Positions 42,853-51,950 of a DNA stretch of 64,000 nucleotides are shown here, one piece after another (within the stretch, counting starts at the first letter, position 1; each line of letters starts with the position of its first letter). This DNA comes from Candidatus Sericytochromatia bacterium. Its GTDB lineage: Bacteria; Cyanobacteriota; Sericytochromatia; UBA7694. Below the pieces are notes generated by a model. It worked only from the letters and a program-made list of their open reading frames with translations, was not told where the DNA came from and searched no databases. The stretch spans positions 1-64,000 of the forward strand of contig JADMKE010000002.1 of the NCBI GenBank assembly GCA_018780035.1, written 5' to 3'. The translations under genes were made by a program, and so were the position numbers.

Positions 42853-44013
42853 TTAAGCAGCTGAGAGTTCAGCACTTAAATCGGCAATCAGCTGATTGAG
42901 GTTTTTTTTGCGCGCTGCGATCATTTCCAGGACCAATAACGAGGCGAGTATGCCATCACGTTCCATGATATGCCCCTGAAAGGCATAGCCGCCGAGGCCA
43001 TCACTGGCCATGATGGCCAATTCGTGTACCATTTCGCTGGTGATATTGCGAAAATCCGTGGTTGCAGAATAGGTGATATTTAAGCCGTGTAGGACTGCTA
43101 CTTGCTCGGCGAAATCGTTTTGGCGGTTGGGTTTGACAATCCCACCTTCCCATTCTTTCTCACGCACAAGATAGTCCAGCAAGAGGCCAAACATCTGGTC
43201 GTGGCTGATCAGGGTTCCTCTCTGGTCCACAGCCTGCATATGGCAGCCGTCACCATCGATAGCCAGGCCAACGCCCAGGTTTTCTTGGGAATGGGCGACA
43301 ACCTGCTGCAATTCAGAGAGATTTTCCTGGTTGAGTACGGGCACCAAAGAGCCAAAATCCGAGTGGGGGCTGTTTTGAATCTCCGTTAAGACCCCGCCGC
43401 ATTCGCGAAAAATCTCGTGCAAATAGCCCGAGCTGATGCCATAGAGATAGTCCACAGTAATGGCCATCGGCACCGAGGCGATCAGGCGCACATCGACAAA
43501 ACGACGAACCTGATCAAAATAGGCGGGTTTGGGATTGGCGAAGATTTTTTCACCGGGATTGACACTGTAATGCAAATATCCCGGTGTCTCACTTAAAATC
43601 TCAATTTCACGCTCAATATTCTGAGTGGTATCTTCGCTTGCTATGGCCATATGAGAGGTAATAAACTTGACCCCGTTGTACTCTGCTGATTCATTGGCGC
43701 CAGTGATCATAATCGCTCCGGTACTGACCTGATCGGCGATCATCCAGCTGATCACAGGAGTGGGAGCGGCTCTGTCGCTGATAAATACATCCAAACCATT
43801 GTTGACGACCACTTCGGCTGCCACCATGGCAAAGTGCTCGCCCATAAAACGTGAATCGTAGCCAATCACCAGACGTGGAGGGAAATTGTCGATATAACTC
43901 TGTTGTTTGCGCACAAAATTGCAAATGGCCTGGGCCACCATGCGCAGATTGCTAAAGGTAAATTGATCTGCTACGACAGCCTGCCAGCCATTGGCTTCAA
44001 AACGAGGATTCAT
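42853..44013 (-). CDS. Catalytically dead phosphohexomutase homologue (phosphoglucomutase/phosphomannomutase family)
   Basis: 386 aa, shorter than the usual 450-550. The fold is obvious: LVIGYDSRFMGEHFA near residue 47, APTPVISW, EYNGVKF near 110, GHIMERDGILASLLVLEMIA near 347. All four catalytic loops are changed. The phosphoserine loop TASHNP is TGANES (Ser to Ala106), the Mg loop DGDGDR is DGDGCH (Asp to Cys257, Arg to His258), the sugar loop GGEESGG is ASDGLGG (336-342), and the start GTSGWR is EANGWQ. It cannot perform the normal phosphoryl transfer. ATGA overlap with the upstream isomerase gene. Confidence 0.85.
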   Translation of the reverse strand: MNPRFEANGWQAVVADQFTFSNLRMVAQAICNFVRKQQSYIDNFPPRLVIGYDSRFMGEHFAMVAAEVVVNNGLDVFISDRAAPTPVISWMIADQVSTGAIMITGANESAEYNGVKFITSHMAIASEDTTQNIEREIEILSETPGYLHYSVNPGEKIFANPKPAYFDQVRRFVDVRLIASVPMAITVDYLYGISSGYLHEIFRECGGVLTEIQNSPHSDFGSLVPVLNQENLSELQQVVAHSQENLGVGLAIDGDGCHMQAVDQRGTLISHDQMFGLLLDYLVREKEWEGGIVKPNRQNDFAEQVAVLHGLNITYSATTDFRNITSEMVHELAIMASDGLGGYAFQGHIMERDGILASLLVLEMIAARKKNLNQLIADLSAELSAA

Positions 44014-45071
44014 GATGGTGTTTGCGTTATTCTCCGCTTGAATTCGTTGATGGCATCAATTGGCGTGGGGTCGATCTCTTTGAGCAGGGCCAAATAGACA
44101 CTTACAAAGTCACCCAAACAGGTCAGGTACAAAACCCGCTCCAAATGCGATTGCCCCACAGCGTAGATTTGATGTACTGCAGCAAGCTGAGGGCCAACCA
44201 TTTCCAGAGCAACCCGATCAGCCAAGGCATCAACTGATTCCAGGTTAAGATAGATCAGTTGAATCTGGCTATGATAGGCAGCACACATCGCCACCATTTC
44301 ATTGTGATTCAACTCAGGCAAAACCGAACAGCTGGCAAAGGTTTTGGCATTTTCGCTGAATTGGTTCTTCCAGCGTTGGGCAATACAGGCTGTGGCCGGG
44401 TCATTGCCCCAGAGCAGGGGCCAAGCCCTGTCTAAACTTTGGGCCAGGAGATAGGGCATAGGCGCACTTTGACCTTCGATCCCCCATTGCTGATACAGCG
44501 TGGCCAAAGACAAAAGGGATGATTCAATTTCTCTCCGCTGAATTCCATTTGCAATCAAAAGTGGTTCAAAGTCCAGCAAGCTACCCAGCAGGGCAAAGAG
44601 CATATCCAAAAGTGCAGCCCGAGGGGGCAACCCCCCTTCTAAGTGCACACAGGCCAGATCGTGGTTCTGAGCAAAGGCCAGCAACTGGCCCCCAGAGGCC
44701 AGCAAAAGCATCTGCGCCCCACGTGCATAGGCGCTTTGGACGCAGCTCAGGGTCTCAGCTGTCTCGCCCGAATACGAGACTGCAATGACCAAGGTTTCAG
44801 TATTGACCCAGGCTGGCAATTGCGCAGATTTATTCACCCAAATCGGCAGCGGGCTTTGATTGCAAATGGCCTGCAACAGATCGCCTGTGCTGCCTGAACC
44901 GCCCATACCACAGACCAGAATGTGCCGGATCTCTTTCCCATTTTGGGGCTTAAAGGGCGTCTGAAGTCCTCTGTTAAAATGGGCTTGGGCCCGCTCGGGT
45001 GCGGCTTTGAGTGTGGCATACATGCCTGATTTGTCGGGACTGAAAAACGAGGGTGCTAAATATTGAGACAT
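44010..45071 (-). CDS. Bifunctional phosphoglucose/phosphomannose isomerase (SIS family)
   Basis: 353 aa from the ATG at 45071 (AAAGGAAT upstream). SIS domains with GMGGSGSTGDLL near residue 54 and SYSGETAETLSC near 100 for phosphate binding, GGLPPRAALLDM near 142, RWKNQFSENAK and PELNHNEMVA (catalytic Glu) near 240, and LGDFVSVYLALLKEIDPTPIDAI at the C-terminus. These motifs match the archaeal/bacterial PGI/PMI family, and the catalytic residues I can place are intact. It is co-translated with the dead phosphohexomutase gene. A classical pgi also exists at 32403. Confidence 0.88.
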   Translation of the reverse strand: MSQYLAPSFFSPDKSGMYATLKAAPERAQAHFNRGLQTPFKPQNGKEIRHILVCGMGGSGSTGDLLQAICNQSPLPIWVNKSAQLPAWVNTETLVIAVSYSGETAETLSCVQSAYARGAQMLLLASGGQLLAFAQNHDLACVHLEGGLPPRAALLDMLFALLGSLLDFEPLLIANGIQRREIESSLLSLATLYQQWGIEGQSAPMPYLLAQSLDRAWPLLWGNDPATACIAQRWKNQFSENAKTFASCSVLPELNHNEMVAMCAAYHSQIQLIYLNLESVDALADRVALEMVGPQLAAVHQIYAVGQSHLERVLYLTCLGDFVSVYLALLKEIDPTPIDAINEFKRRITQTPS

Positions 45072-45100
45072 GGGAGATTCCTTTGGGTGGGCTAAAGACA

Positions 45101-45137
45101 AAAAAGACCATTGCCCTTTTTAAAAAGAACAATGGTC
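45101..45137 (-). terminator. Rho-independent terminator of the acyl-CoA dehydrogenase gene
   Basis: GACCATTG (45106-45113) and CAATGGTC (45130-45137) with an inner CTTTTT/AAAAAG extension form a long hairpin. Read on the minus strand it ends in TTTTT. It separates the acyl-CoA dehydrogenase gene from the isomerase gene. Confidence 0.8.
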
Positions 45138-45154
45138 TGTAGAGAGCGCATCAA

Positions 45155-46306
45155 CTAGCTGCGTTTGCGCTCGAAAATCTCTTTGGCGATAATCAAACGC
45201 TGAATCTGGCTGGTGCCTTCGTAGATCTGGAAGATCTTGGCGTCGCGCATCAGCTTCTCAACGGGGTATTCTTTGCTATAGCCATTGCCGCCGTGAACCT
45301 GAACAGCGTCGGTGGCCACGCGCATGACGGTGTCGGCAGCAAAACATTTGGCAAAAGCGGCAAATTTGGTATTGCGTTCGCCTTGGTCAATCATCCAGGC
45401 GGATTTCCAGACCAGCAAACGGGCGGCTTCGATGTCTTTGGCCATGTCGGCAATCATAAAGCTCACAGCTTGGTGGGAGGCAATCGGCACACCAAAGGTT
45501 TTGCGTTGGCTGGCGTATTGAATCGATTCTTCCATGGCACGGCGGGCCACACCCACGGCCCCTGCGGCGACCATCGGACGGGAGAGGTCAAAGGCGGACA
45601 TGGCAATTTTAAAGCCCTGGCCTTCTGAACCCAAGAGGTTTTTGGCAGGCACTTTGACATTTTCAAAGGTAATCCCACGGGTGTCAGAGCAGCGTTGGCC
45701 CATATTCATCTCTTTTTTGCCTACCACAATGCCTTCGCTATCGGCTTCGACCAGGAAAGCGGTCATGCCACGAAAACCGGCAGTGGGATCGGTACTGGCC
45801 AGCACAAAATACCAATTGGCAACACTGGCGTTGGTAATCCACATTTTGGCACCATTGAGAATATACTCATCTCCGACCTTTTTGGCGGAGGTGCGAATCC
45901 CTGCCACATCGGAACCGGCGTCGGGCTCGGTCACGCAATAGGCGGCCAGCAGAGGGGCTTCGGTCATGCGGCCCAAGAAGTTTTTCTTTTGCTCTTCGTT
46001 GGCGGCCACCAGAACGGGGCACTCAGCCAGCATATTGGCTTCCATGGCGGTAGAAATACCTGAACAGCCATAGGCCAATTCTTCAGAAACAATACTGCCG
46101 TCGAGCACACTCAGGCCCAGGCCGCCGTATTCTTCGGGGATGTGGTTGTTGATCAGGCCTGCATCCCAGGCTTTGTTGATGATCTCACGGGGGTATTCCG
46201 CCGTTTCGTCGTGGTGGGCGGCTTTGGGGATGATTTCTTTTGCGGCGAAATCACGGGCCAGTTTCTGATACTCTTTTTGTTCATCGGAAAGAGAAAAATC
46301 GATCAT
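45155..46306 (-). CDS. Acyl-CoA dehydrogenase
   Basis: 383 aa. FAD-dependent acyl-CoA dehydrogenase of the short/medium-chain type. [20 protein letters not shown] and [17 protein letters not shown] are the two PROSITE-like signatures (near residues 125-170). A late [33 protein letters not shown] carries the catalytic-base segment (Glu in YEGTSQIQ). It oxidises acyl-CoA to the 2-enoyl form and passes electrons to ETF. No ETF or other beta-oxidation gene is nearby. ATG at 46306 has a perfect AAGGAG. Its upstream region holds four 14-bp tandem repeats. Confidence 0.95.
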   Translation of the reverse strand: MIDFSLSDEQKEYQKLARDFAAKEIIPKAAHHDETAEYPREIINKAWDAGLINNHIPEEYGGLGLSVLDGSIVSEELAYGCSGISTAMEANMLAECPVLVAANEEQKKNFLGRMTEAPLLAAYCVTEPDAGSDVAGIRTSAKKVGDEYILNGAKMWITNASVANWYFVLASTDPTAGFRGMTAFLVEADSEGIVVGKKEMNMGQRCSDTRGITFENVKVPAKNLLGSEGQGFKIAMSAFDLSRPMVAAGAVGVARRAMEESIQYASQRKTFGVPIASHQAVSFMIADMAKDIEAARLLVWKSAWMIDQGERNTKFAAFAKCFAADTVMRVATDAVQVHGGNGYSKEYPVEKLMRDAKIFQIYEGTSQIQRLIIAKEIFERKRS

Positions 46307-46320
46307 AGCGAGCTCCTTGG

Positions 46321-46376
46321 TAATGGTTAAATGGTAATGGCTAAATGGCAAAAGTTAAATGGCAATGGTTAAATAA
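46321..46376. repeat. Four tandem 14-bp repeats upstream of the acyl-CoA dehydrogenase gene
   Basis: Units TAATGGTTAAATGG, TAATGGCTAAATGG, CAAAAGTTAAATGG and CAATGGTTAAATAA follow each other without gaps. They end 15 nt before the start codon on the minus strand, close to the ribosome-binding site. This may be an operator array or a slippage-prone regulatory tract. Confidence 0.75.
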
Positions 46377-46410
46377 TCCAGGTGAATCCCAGGCATTATA
46401 GCACAGCGCA

Positions 46411-47280
46411 TCATTGGCTGGATCCGCTTCGCAGGGGCATTTTCGCCCCATATTTTTTTAAGACCTGTTGCAGCCGTTCGGGCCGATTGGTAATAATCCC
46501 ATGCACGCCCAAGCGGATCAATTTCTTTTGGCTTTTGACACTGTCGGCTGTAAACGGATGCATGCGAATCCGGGTTTCCTGGCTGCGACGCATACTGGCG
46601 GCGGTCACCAATGGGTAGCGCAAATTGAGGGAGTCGGCTTTGACCGCCAAAAGCCAGCGAAAGGCCTGAAATCCATAGACGGGCAATTTGCTGCGCAAAT
46701 TCGAGCGCACGGTATTGCCATAGAGCAGGGCTGTAGACACCTGGGGCTGCATTTCTTTGATGCGTTTCAGCACCAAAGGCTCAAACGAAGAGATCATGAC
46801 CTGATTGGACATATTGTACTCTTCCAGCAGGGCCAAGATTTTTCTCTCGATCAAAGCCTCAGAGCGAAAAACCGCATCTTTTTTGATCTCAATATTCAAC
46901 ATGATCTTGCCCCGACAGATCTGCAAGACCTCGGCCAAAGTCGGAATTTCTTCGCCCGCAAAATGAGGGTCAAACCAGCCGCCTGCGTCCAAATGTTTGA
47001 GTTCACGCAGACTCAATTGTTGCAATAATTGCTCATCCCCCGCCGTGCGCTTCAGGCTGCGATCATGAAAGACCATCACCTCTTGATCGCGGCTCAGACG
47101 TACATCCAACTCAATCATATCGGCCCCCTGGGCAATGGCCAATTCAAAGGCACTCAGGGTGTTTTCAGGGGCTTCAAAACTCGCACCCCGGTGGGCAATC
47201 ACCCAAACTGGATATTCAGGCTGCCGCAACGGCATGGGATAGACACGCGGATAGTCGAGAAACTCTTGCCAAAATCGCAT
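46411..47280 (-). CDS. Glycerophosphodiester phosphodiesterase
   Basis: 289 aa. GDPD-type TIM barrel: VIAHRGASFEAPENTLSAF near residue 27 (HRG..PENT), ADMIELDVRLSRDQEVMVFHD near 53 (metal-binding Glu/Asp and catalytic His), IMLNIEIK with the Glu at strand 3, MISSFEP, and HGIITNRPERL at the end. It hydrolyses glycerophosphodiesters from phospholipid turnover to glycerol-3-phosphate. No signal peptide, so it is cytoplasmic. It starts 3 nt after the TPR gene's stop and is probably in one operon with it. Confidence 0.93.
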   Translation of the reverse strand: MRFWQEFLDYPRVYPMPLRQPEYPVWVIAHRGASFEAPENTLSAFELAIAQGADMIELDVRLSRDQEVMVFHDRSLKRTAGDEQLLQQLSLRELKHLDAGGWFDPHFAGEEIPTLAEVLQICRGKIMLNIEIKKDAVFRSEALIERKILALLEEYNMSNQVMISSFEPLVLKRIKEMQPQVSTALLYGNTVRSNLRSKLPVYGFQAFRWLLAVKADSLNLRYPLVTAASMRRSQETRIRMHPFTADSVKSQKKLIRLGVHGIITNRPERLQQVLKKYGAKMPLRSGSSQ

Positions 47281-47283
47281 GGA

Positions 47284-48645
47284 TTATTGCGCCTCGGGCG
47301 CGGAATTGTCTTCCCGGAATTCCGGCAAAAGCCGCTTCCAAATCTCATTGACAGGCTCAATTTTGGGATTGGCGATCAGGCTGCGCAGCCAGCCCTGTAA
47401 TTCGGGTTCAAAGCTGCTGGGCAGGCCCTCCAAAATTTGTTTGGCTTTGTCGGGCTCTTGGTTAAAGGCCTCAGCAAAGGCTTGATAGAGCCGGGCTTCG
47501 TGCAAAAGCGGTTGTTCTTTTAAGATTTTTTCAAAATTGCGCGAGGCCTCGCGGTAGTCTTTGGCTGTGATAAAAATAATCCCCAGGCGCAAACGGGAGT
47601 GAATATCTGTGGGGTCTTTGTCACTGGCGCGCAGATAATTGTCGTAGGCAAATTGCATATAGCCCATTTGCAGGTGTAAATCTGCAATTTTGCGAAAGAG
47701 CAAGGCCTGTTCTTTGGGCTCGAGTTCGCTGCCTTTGCTGATCAATTCTTGGCGGTACATGGCCAACAGTTTTTCGGGTTGGTCGTGGCGTTGGTAGTGG
47801 GAGATCAATTGCTGGCGTGTGACGAGATCTTCGGGAAACTGCTCATACAGGCTTTCCATCCGTTTTAAAACATAGGCCTGATCCACATCCGCGTTGCTGG
47901 ATTTGCCCAACCAGCGCAGCAGTTCTGCGTATAACGCTGTTGAGAGATTGCGATCTTTGGCTTTTGCGGCTGCAATAATGGGATCAAAACTGCGATCAAC
48001 AATTTCACGAAACTCCCCCGCTTGAACCAAATAGCCGAAGAACTGTTTCTGAACTTCTTTTTGCATCTCGGCACTGAGAGGCAAGGCCTCTATTTGGGTA
48101 TAAATCTCGCGGGGGTTGGCTGCCGTCTCCGCCATAAAAAGCAAGAGCTGGGCTTGTTGGTCGGGTTGATCGGGTTTTAGGTCCAGGCCCTTCTTGAGAT
48201 AATCTTGGGTTTCTTCGCTGTTTTTTAAAGCCAAAGCGGTTTTGGCCAGATACAAATAGAGTTCTTTGCTTTCCTGTTTGAGAAAGAGCAGGCTGCGAAA
48301 CTCACTGCGGGCACGCAGATAGTCCTGTTGCAAGAGGCGCAATTGACCGCGCAGAAAATGGGTCCGTGCATGGTTGCGTTCCAAACCATGGGCGGCATTT
48401 AAGGTGACTTCGGCCAGTTCCAATTGATTCAAATGCAGATAGGCCTCACTCAGGGTTTGCAAGGCGTTGAGATCTTTGGGGTTGAGGCGGGTATATGGTT
48501 CGAGGGCCGAGACGGCCTGGGGGTATTGCTGCTGCTGAAATGCGGTCAGGCCCTGTATTAAAAGGGAATTCTCGGCCTGGGCCCAAACGGGAGTGGATGT
48601 GAGGAGGCCCAGCAAAAGGCCTGTGTGGAGCAGCGTTTTTTTCAT
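47284..48645 (-). CDS. Exported TPR-repeat protein
   Basis: 453 aa. Signal peptide with cleavage after VWAQA near residue 24. The rest is made of tetratricopeptide repeats of about 34 residues (AVSALEPYTRLNPKDLNALQTLSEAYLH, ARSEFRSLLFLKQESKELYLYLAKTA, REASRNFEKILKEQPLLHEARLYQAFAEA). These form a superhelical scaffold for protein partners outside the cytoplasm. No catalytic domain. It is the first gene of a pair with the GDPD gene. Confidence 0.88.
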   Translation of the reverse strand: MKKTLLHTGLLLGLLTSTPVWAQAENSLLIQGLTAFQQQQYPQAVSALEPYTRLNPKDLNALQTLSEAYLHLNQLELAEVTLNAAHGLERNHARTHFLRGQLRLLQQDYLRARSEFRSLLFLKQESKELYLYLAKTALALKNSEETQDYLKKGLDLKPDQPDQQAQLLLFMAETAANPREIYTQIEALPLSAEMQKEVQKQFFGYLVQAGEFREIVDRSFDPIIAAAKAKDRNLSTALYAELLRWLGKSSNADVDQAYVLKRMESLYEQFPEDLVTRQQLISHYQRHDQPEKLLAMYRQELISKGSELEPKEQALLFRKIADLHLQMGYMQFAYDNYLRASDKDPTDIHSRLRLGIIFITAKDYREASRNFEKILKEQPLLHEARLYQAFAEAFNQEPDKAKQILEGLPSSFEPELQGWLRSLIANPKIEPVNEIWKRLLPEFREDNSAPEAQ

Positions 48646-48729
48646 ATGTGATTTTCCCTTAAATTGAGCTCGCTGGTATTGTAACCCAAGCGAGTGATGT
48701 TCACGCTAAATGAGGGGCCTCAAATGAAA

Positions 48730-48753
48730 CGGACCCTGATTGCTCAGGGTCCG
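48730..48753 (-). terminator. Perfect 10-bp hairpin after the small gene at 48795
   Basis: CGGACCCTGA (48730-48739) pairs perfectly with TCAGGGTCCG (48744-48753) around a 4-nt loop. On the minus strand it is followed by TTTCATTT. It lies 41 nt after the stop of the 56-aa gene, so it is a terminator for it and also separates it from the TPR operon. Confidence 0.72.
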
Positions 48754-48794
48754 AAACATGACCAGAAACATTGGTTCATCTATTAGCCCATCTC

Positions 48795-48965
48795 TCAAGC
48801 ATTATTGTTCATGCGAGCCTTGCGGTTCCGGCGACGATCCATCATCAAGTCCACTTCACGTGCCAAATCCATCAACTCTTGCTGCCGCTTATCTCGCCAT
48901 TCAACATAATTCTTCTCTTTTACTTCAATGCGATCTTTCATTTCTTTCAAAATATCATCGTACAT
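48795..48965 (-). CDS. Small charged protein, 56 aa
   Basis: ATG at 48965 preceded by GGAGGG with an 8-nt spacer, and a TATAAT box at 49000-49005 on the same strand. 56 codons, stop at 48795. The product starts MYDDILKEMKDRIEVKEKNY and is rich in Lys, Arg, Glu and Asp with a C-terminal RRRNRKARM segment. It is predicted to be one long helix or coiled coil, possibly nucleic-acid or membrane-surface binding. Excellent expression signals and a dedicated terminator argue that it is real. No homologue is recognised. Confidence 0.7.
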   Translation of the reverse strand: MYDDILKEMKDRIEVKEKNYVEWRDKRQQELMDLAREVDLMMDRRRNRKARMNNNA

Positions 48966-48999
48966 ACTCTTGTCCCTCCTTTCTCTATTAGATAGTTAG

Positions 49000-49005
49000 A
49001 TTATA
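49000..49005 (-). promoter_or_regulatory. -10 box (TATAAT) of the 56-aa gene
   Basis: A perfect TATAAT on the minus strand 35 nt upstream of the ATG. No good -35 hexamer is seen at 17 nt, so an activator or an UP element may help. The rest of 49006-49295 is moderately AT-rich and holds only the presumed promoter of the GH38 gene, which I cannot pin down. Confidence 0.5.
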
Positions 49006-49295
49006 GTGAAAGACTCAGTTTGGCTTTCTTAAGTTTAGGACGAAGTGCCGCCAAGAATGTTCCTTGTCTTTCTTTTTCCATTATACATCAAATAAAAACG
49101 TAGAGCGTACATTTTAATGCTTTCAAACTGTCTGCACATACAGATTCTAGGCCATTTTTCACGGTGCGTCAAAATATTATTTTTTTTTCTGTGTGGGTTG
49201 CGGTTGAGAAATTTCGACAAATTTTCAAAAATGGGGTTCAATTCGTACTATGATCTAAACTAAGAAAAAAAATCGGGAGCCCTGCCGCTTAAACC

Positions 49296-51902
49296 ATGAA
49301 TAAAAATGTCCTGCTCTATTTACACACCCATTGGGACCGCGAATGGTACCGCAGCTTTGAAAGCTATCGTTTTCGTTTGGGCGAAGTGGTGCTTAACCTG
49401 ATAGACAATCTCGAAAAAAATCCAGAACAGGTTTTTTTATTGGATGGGCAAACGGCGGTGATCGAAGATTTTTTGGCGATTCATCCCGAAATGAAAGATC
49501 GCTTGCAGGCCTTGATTCAGCGCGAAGCCCTGCATATTGGCCCCTGGTATGTCTTGCCCGACGAGTTTTTGGTCAGCGGTGAGGCCCTGATTCGCAATTT
49601 ATTGATCGGCACAGAGCAGTCCCGTCATTGGGGCCAAAAACAGCTCTATGGCTATTTGCCAGATATGTTTGGCCATTTGGCCCAAATGCCACAATTGCTC
49701 AAACAGGCTGGGCTCGAACCTGCAATTCTCTGGCGCGGTGTCAACCCTTCTCGCAATGTCTTTTTCTGGTCTGCACTCGACGGCTCATTGCTGACCAGCT
49801 TGCATTTAACCAAGGGCTATTACCAGGATCTTTTTCATACCTCGCCATTTTCATTTGAAAATCTCACGGCATTTCTCAAGCCGATCGAAGCAGCAACCCC
49901 TGAGCCTGCCCCACTATTATTGCCTGTCGGGGGCGATCATTTGGGTCTACCACTTCAGTATGAGGCGGATATCGCGGCCTTTAATGCCTCTCAAAACAGC
50001 TATCAACTTCAACCAGCCTCACTTGGCAGCTATCTGTCTCAGCTCAAAACCCTGACCTTTGCCATGGAAACAATTCATGGCGAGTTGAGAGACTGTGAAT
50101 CCGCGTATATCCTGCCGGGGGTACTTTCAAGTCGCCGTTATCTTAAAGCCGAAAACGATCGCCTGCAAAACTTGCTCAGTTTTCAGGTTGAGCCTTTGCT
50201 GCTTTGGAATTGGCTTAAAGGCGGATCCGCACGTACACCAAGCCTGCAACAGGCTTGGAAGTATCTCCTCTTGAACCACCCCCACGACAGCATTTGTGGT
50301 TGCAGTATCGATGAAGTTCATCAGGATATGCTGCCCCGCTTTCGTTGGACTGACACCCTGGGGCAAGAACTCAAACAGCGCTCGCTGGCACATTTGCTGG
50401 ACGTGCCCCAAACAGGGCTGATCGGTGAGCATTTACATGTATTAAATCTGGGGGGCACAGCCTATAACGGCAGCCTGCATTTTGAGGTTGAATTTCCAGC
50501 GGAGCAAGCTGTAAGCCAATTTGAACTCAAAGATGCCCATGGCGACGCAGTGCCTTTTGAAATCTTGCATCGGGAACAAAAAGATAAATTTATTGCCGAA
50601 CCGGATATTCTCCCCCATTGGGAAGAAATCACCCATTTTAGCTGCCTGATGCAGACCCAGGTCGCCGCCTTTTCGGATCGGGTCTATACCCTGGTGCCCC
50701 ATGCAGCACCTTCTTCACCTACTGCGATGCGCTCCTCTACCGACCCCTGTTCGATTGAAAATGCCTGGTGCAAAGTGGTGGTGGATTCGGCCAGTGGCAA
50801 ATTGCGATTGTATAAAAACGAAAACCACACCTGGGTACGCCAGCTCGAAGGCCATCTCTTTGTGGATGACGGCGATGCCGGGGATTCGTATAATTACTCC
50901 CCGCCCCAAGAAGACCAACGGGTGGTTTTGCAAATCCAGGAATTTCAAGTCGAAAAAGGCGCCTTGTGCCAGACCTTGTATCTGACCTATTACGGTGTCT
51001 TGCCTGCTCAGCTCAAAGAAGATCGGCAATCGCGTTCGGGGGTGCATGCCCCCTGCCGGATTACCACCGAAGTGCGCCTCTATGGCAACGACCAGAGCGT
51101 CTATTTTTCGACCACGGTTCAGAATAAATCGCGCGATCACCGGCTGCGGCTGCTCTTTCATTCATCCCGAGGCCCTGTGCGCTGCTGGAGTTCTACAGCT
51201 TTTGGCATGTTGGAACGCAAATCGCCACCGCCGCGTGCCATCGACGTGCCCAAAGGCAAAGAGCGCCCAGCGGACACCTTTCCCTTTGATGATTGGCTCC
51301 AGCTCTCTGCACCCGATGATCAAGGTTACGTTTTTCAGATCGATGGTGTGCACGAAGCGGGGCTCACCGATTGGGAGGGCAAACCCGCTTTGGCGCTCAC
51401 ACTTTTGCGCTGTGTTGGCTGGCTCTCTCGCGATGATCTGCGCACCCGAGGTGGCGGTGCGGGCCCGCGTATGCGCACCCCCGAGGCCCAATGTTTGGGC
51501 GAACACCGCTTTGACTACCGCTTGGCATTGACGGGCAATGAACGTCAAGACGCCCTCAAACAGGTTTTACAATGGCAGCGCCCCCCGCTGGTGAGTCAAG
51601 CCATGCGTCCAGAACCCCTGGATGCATTATTTTCATTGCAGGGAGAGGGACTGGTGATCACGGCCTTAAAACAGTCAATCTCTGGGGATGCCTTGATTCT
51701 GCGCCTGTTTAATTCGCTTGAATATCCCGTACATCTGGAATTGACCCCGGGCTTTGCTTGTTGCGATGGCTGTTTGAGTGATGTCATGGAAAGCACAGAA
51801 AACCGGACTCGGGCACAAAAAAAAGGCGAGACATGGACACTGCTCTGTCAGCCCTACGAAATTCTGACATTTAAGTTTTGGCCCCAAAGATCCGAAGCTT
51901 AA
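49296..51902 (+). CDS. Glycoside hydrolase family 38 alpha-mannosidase
   Basis: 868 aa. The zinc-binding N-terminus reads HTHWDREWYRSF (residues 11-22; His and Asp ligands), and the nucleophile Asp lies in YGYLPDMFGHLAQMPQLL near 120. HPHDSICGCSIDEVHQDM near 328 carries the conserved His-Asp and calcium/zinc-region residues. The C-terminal half is the beta-sandwich part (LENAWCKVV-like, YLTYYGVLP). The enzyme cleaves alpha-mannosides, or 2-O-mannosylglycerate as in MngB. No signal peptide, so it is intracellular. Monocistronic or loosely linked to fliS, whose start is 48 nt downstream. Confidence 0.93.
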   Translation: MNKNVLLYLHTHWDREWYRSFESYRFRLGEVVLNLIDNLEKNPEQVFLLDGQTAVIEDFLAIHPEMKDRLQALIQREALHIGPWYVLPDEFLVSGEALIRNLLIGTEQSRHWGQKQLYGYLPDMFGHLAQMPQLLKQAGLEPAILWRGVNPSRNVFFWSALDGSLLTSLHLTKGYYQDLFHTSPFSFENLTAFLKPIEAATPEPAPLLLPVGGDHLGLPLQYEADIAAFNASQNSYQLQPASLGSYLSQLKTLTFAMETIHGELRDCESAYILPGVLSSRRYLKAENDRLQNLLSFQVEPLLLWNWLKGGSARTPSLQQAWKYLLLNHPHDSICGCSIDEVHQDMLPRFRWTDTLGQELKQRSLAHLLDVPQTGLIGEHLHVLNLGGTAYNGSLHFEVEFPAEQAVSQFELKDAHGDAVPFEILHREQKDKFIAEPDILPHWEEITHFSCLMQTQVAAFSDRVYTLVPHAAPSSPTAMRSSTDPCSIENAWCKVVVDSASGKLRLYKNENHTWVRQLEGHLFVDDGDAGDSYNYSPPQEDQRVVLQIQEFQVEKGALCQTLYLTYYGVLPAQLKEDRQSRSGVHAPCRITTEVRLYGNDQSVYFSTTVQNKSRDHRLRLLFHSSRGPVRCWSSTAFGMLERKSPPPRAIDVPKGKERPADTFPFDDWLQLSAPDDQGYVFQIDGVHEAGLTDWEGKPALALTLLRCVGWLSRDDLRTRGGGAGPRMRTPEAQCLGEHRFDYRLALTGNERQDALKQVLQWQRPPLVSQAMRPEPLDALFSLQGEGLVITALKQSISGDALILRLFNSLEYPVHLELTPGFACCDGCLSDVMESTENRTRAQKKGETWTLLCQPYEILTFKFWPQRSEA

Positions 51903-51950
51903 GCCAGCATGTTTGAATCTGAAAAAGGTATTTGAGGTGTGAGGGTGAGT

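Noticed and set aside
48740..49241. Open frames of 68-83 aa (48740-48991, 48771-48995 plus; 49035-49241 minus)
   Set aside because: The plus-strand ones are antisense to the 56-aa gene, and all lack ribosome-binding sites and have unlikely composition.
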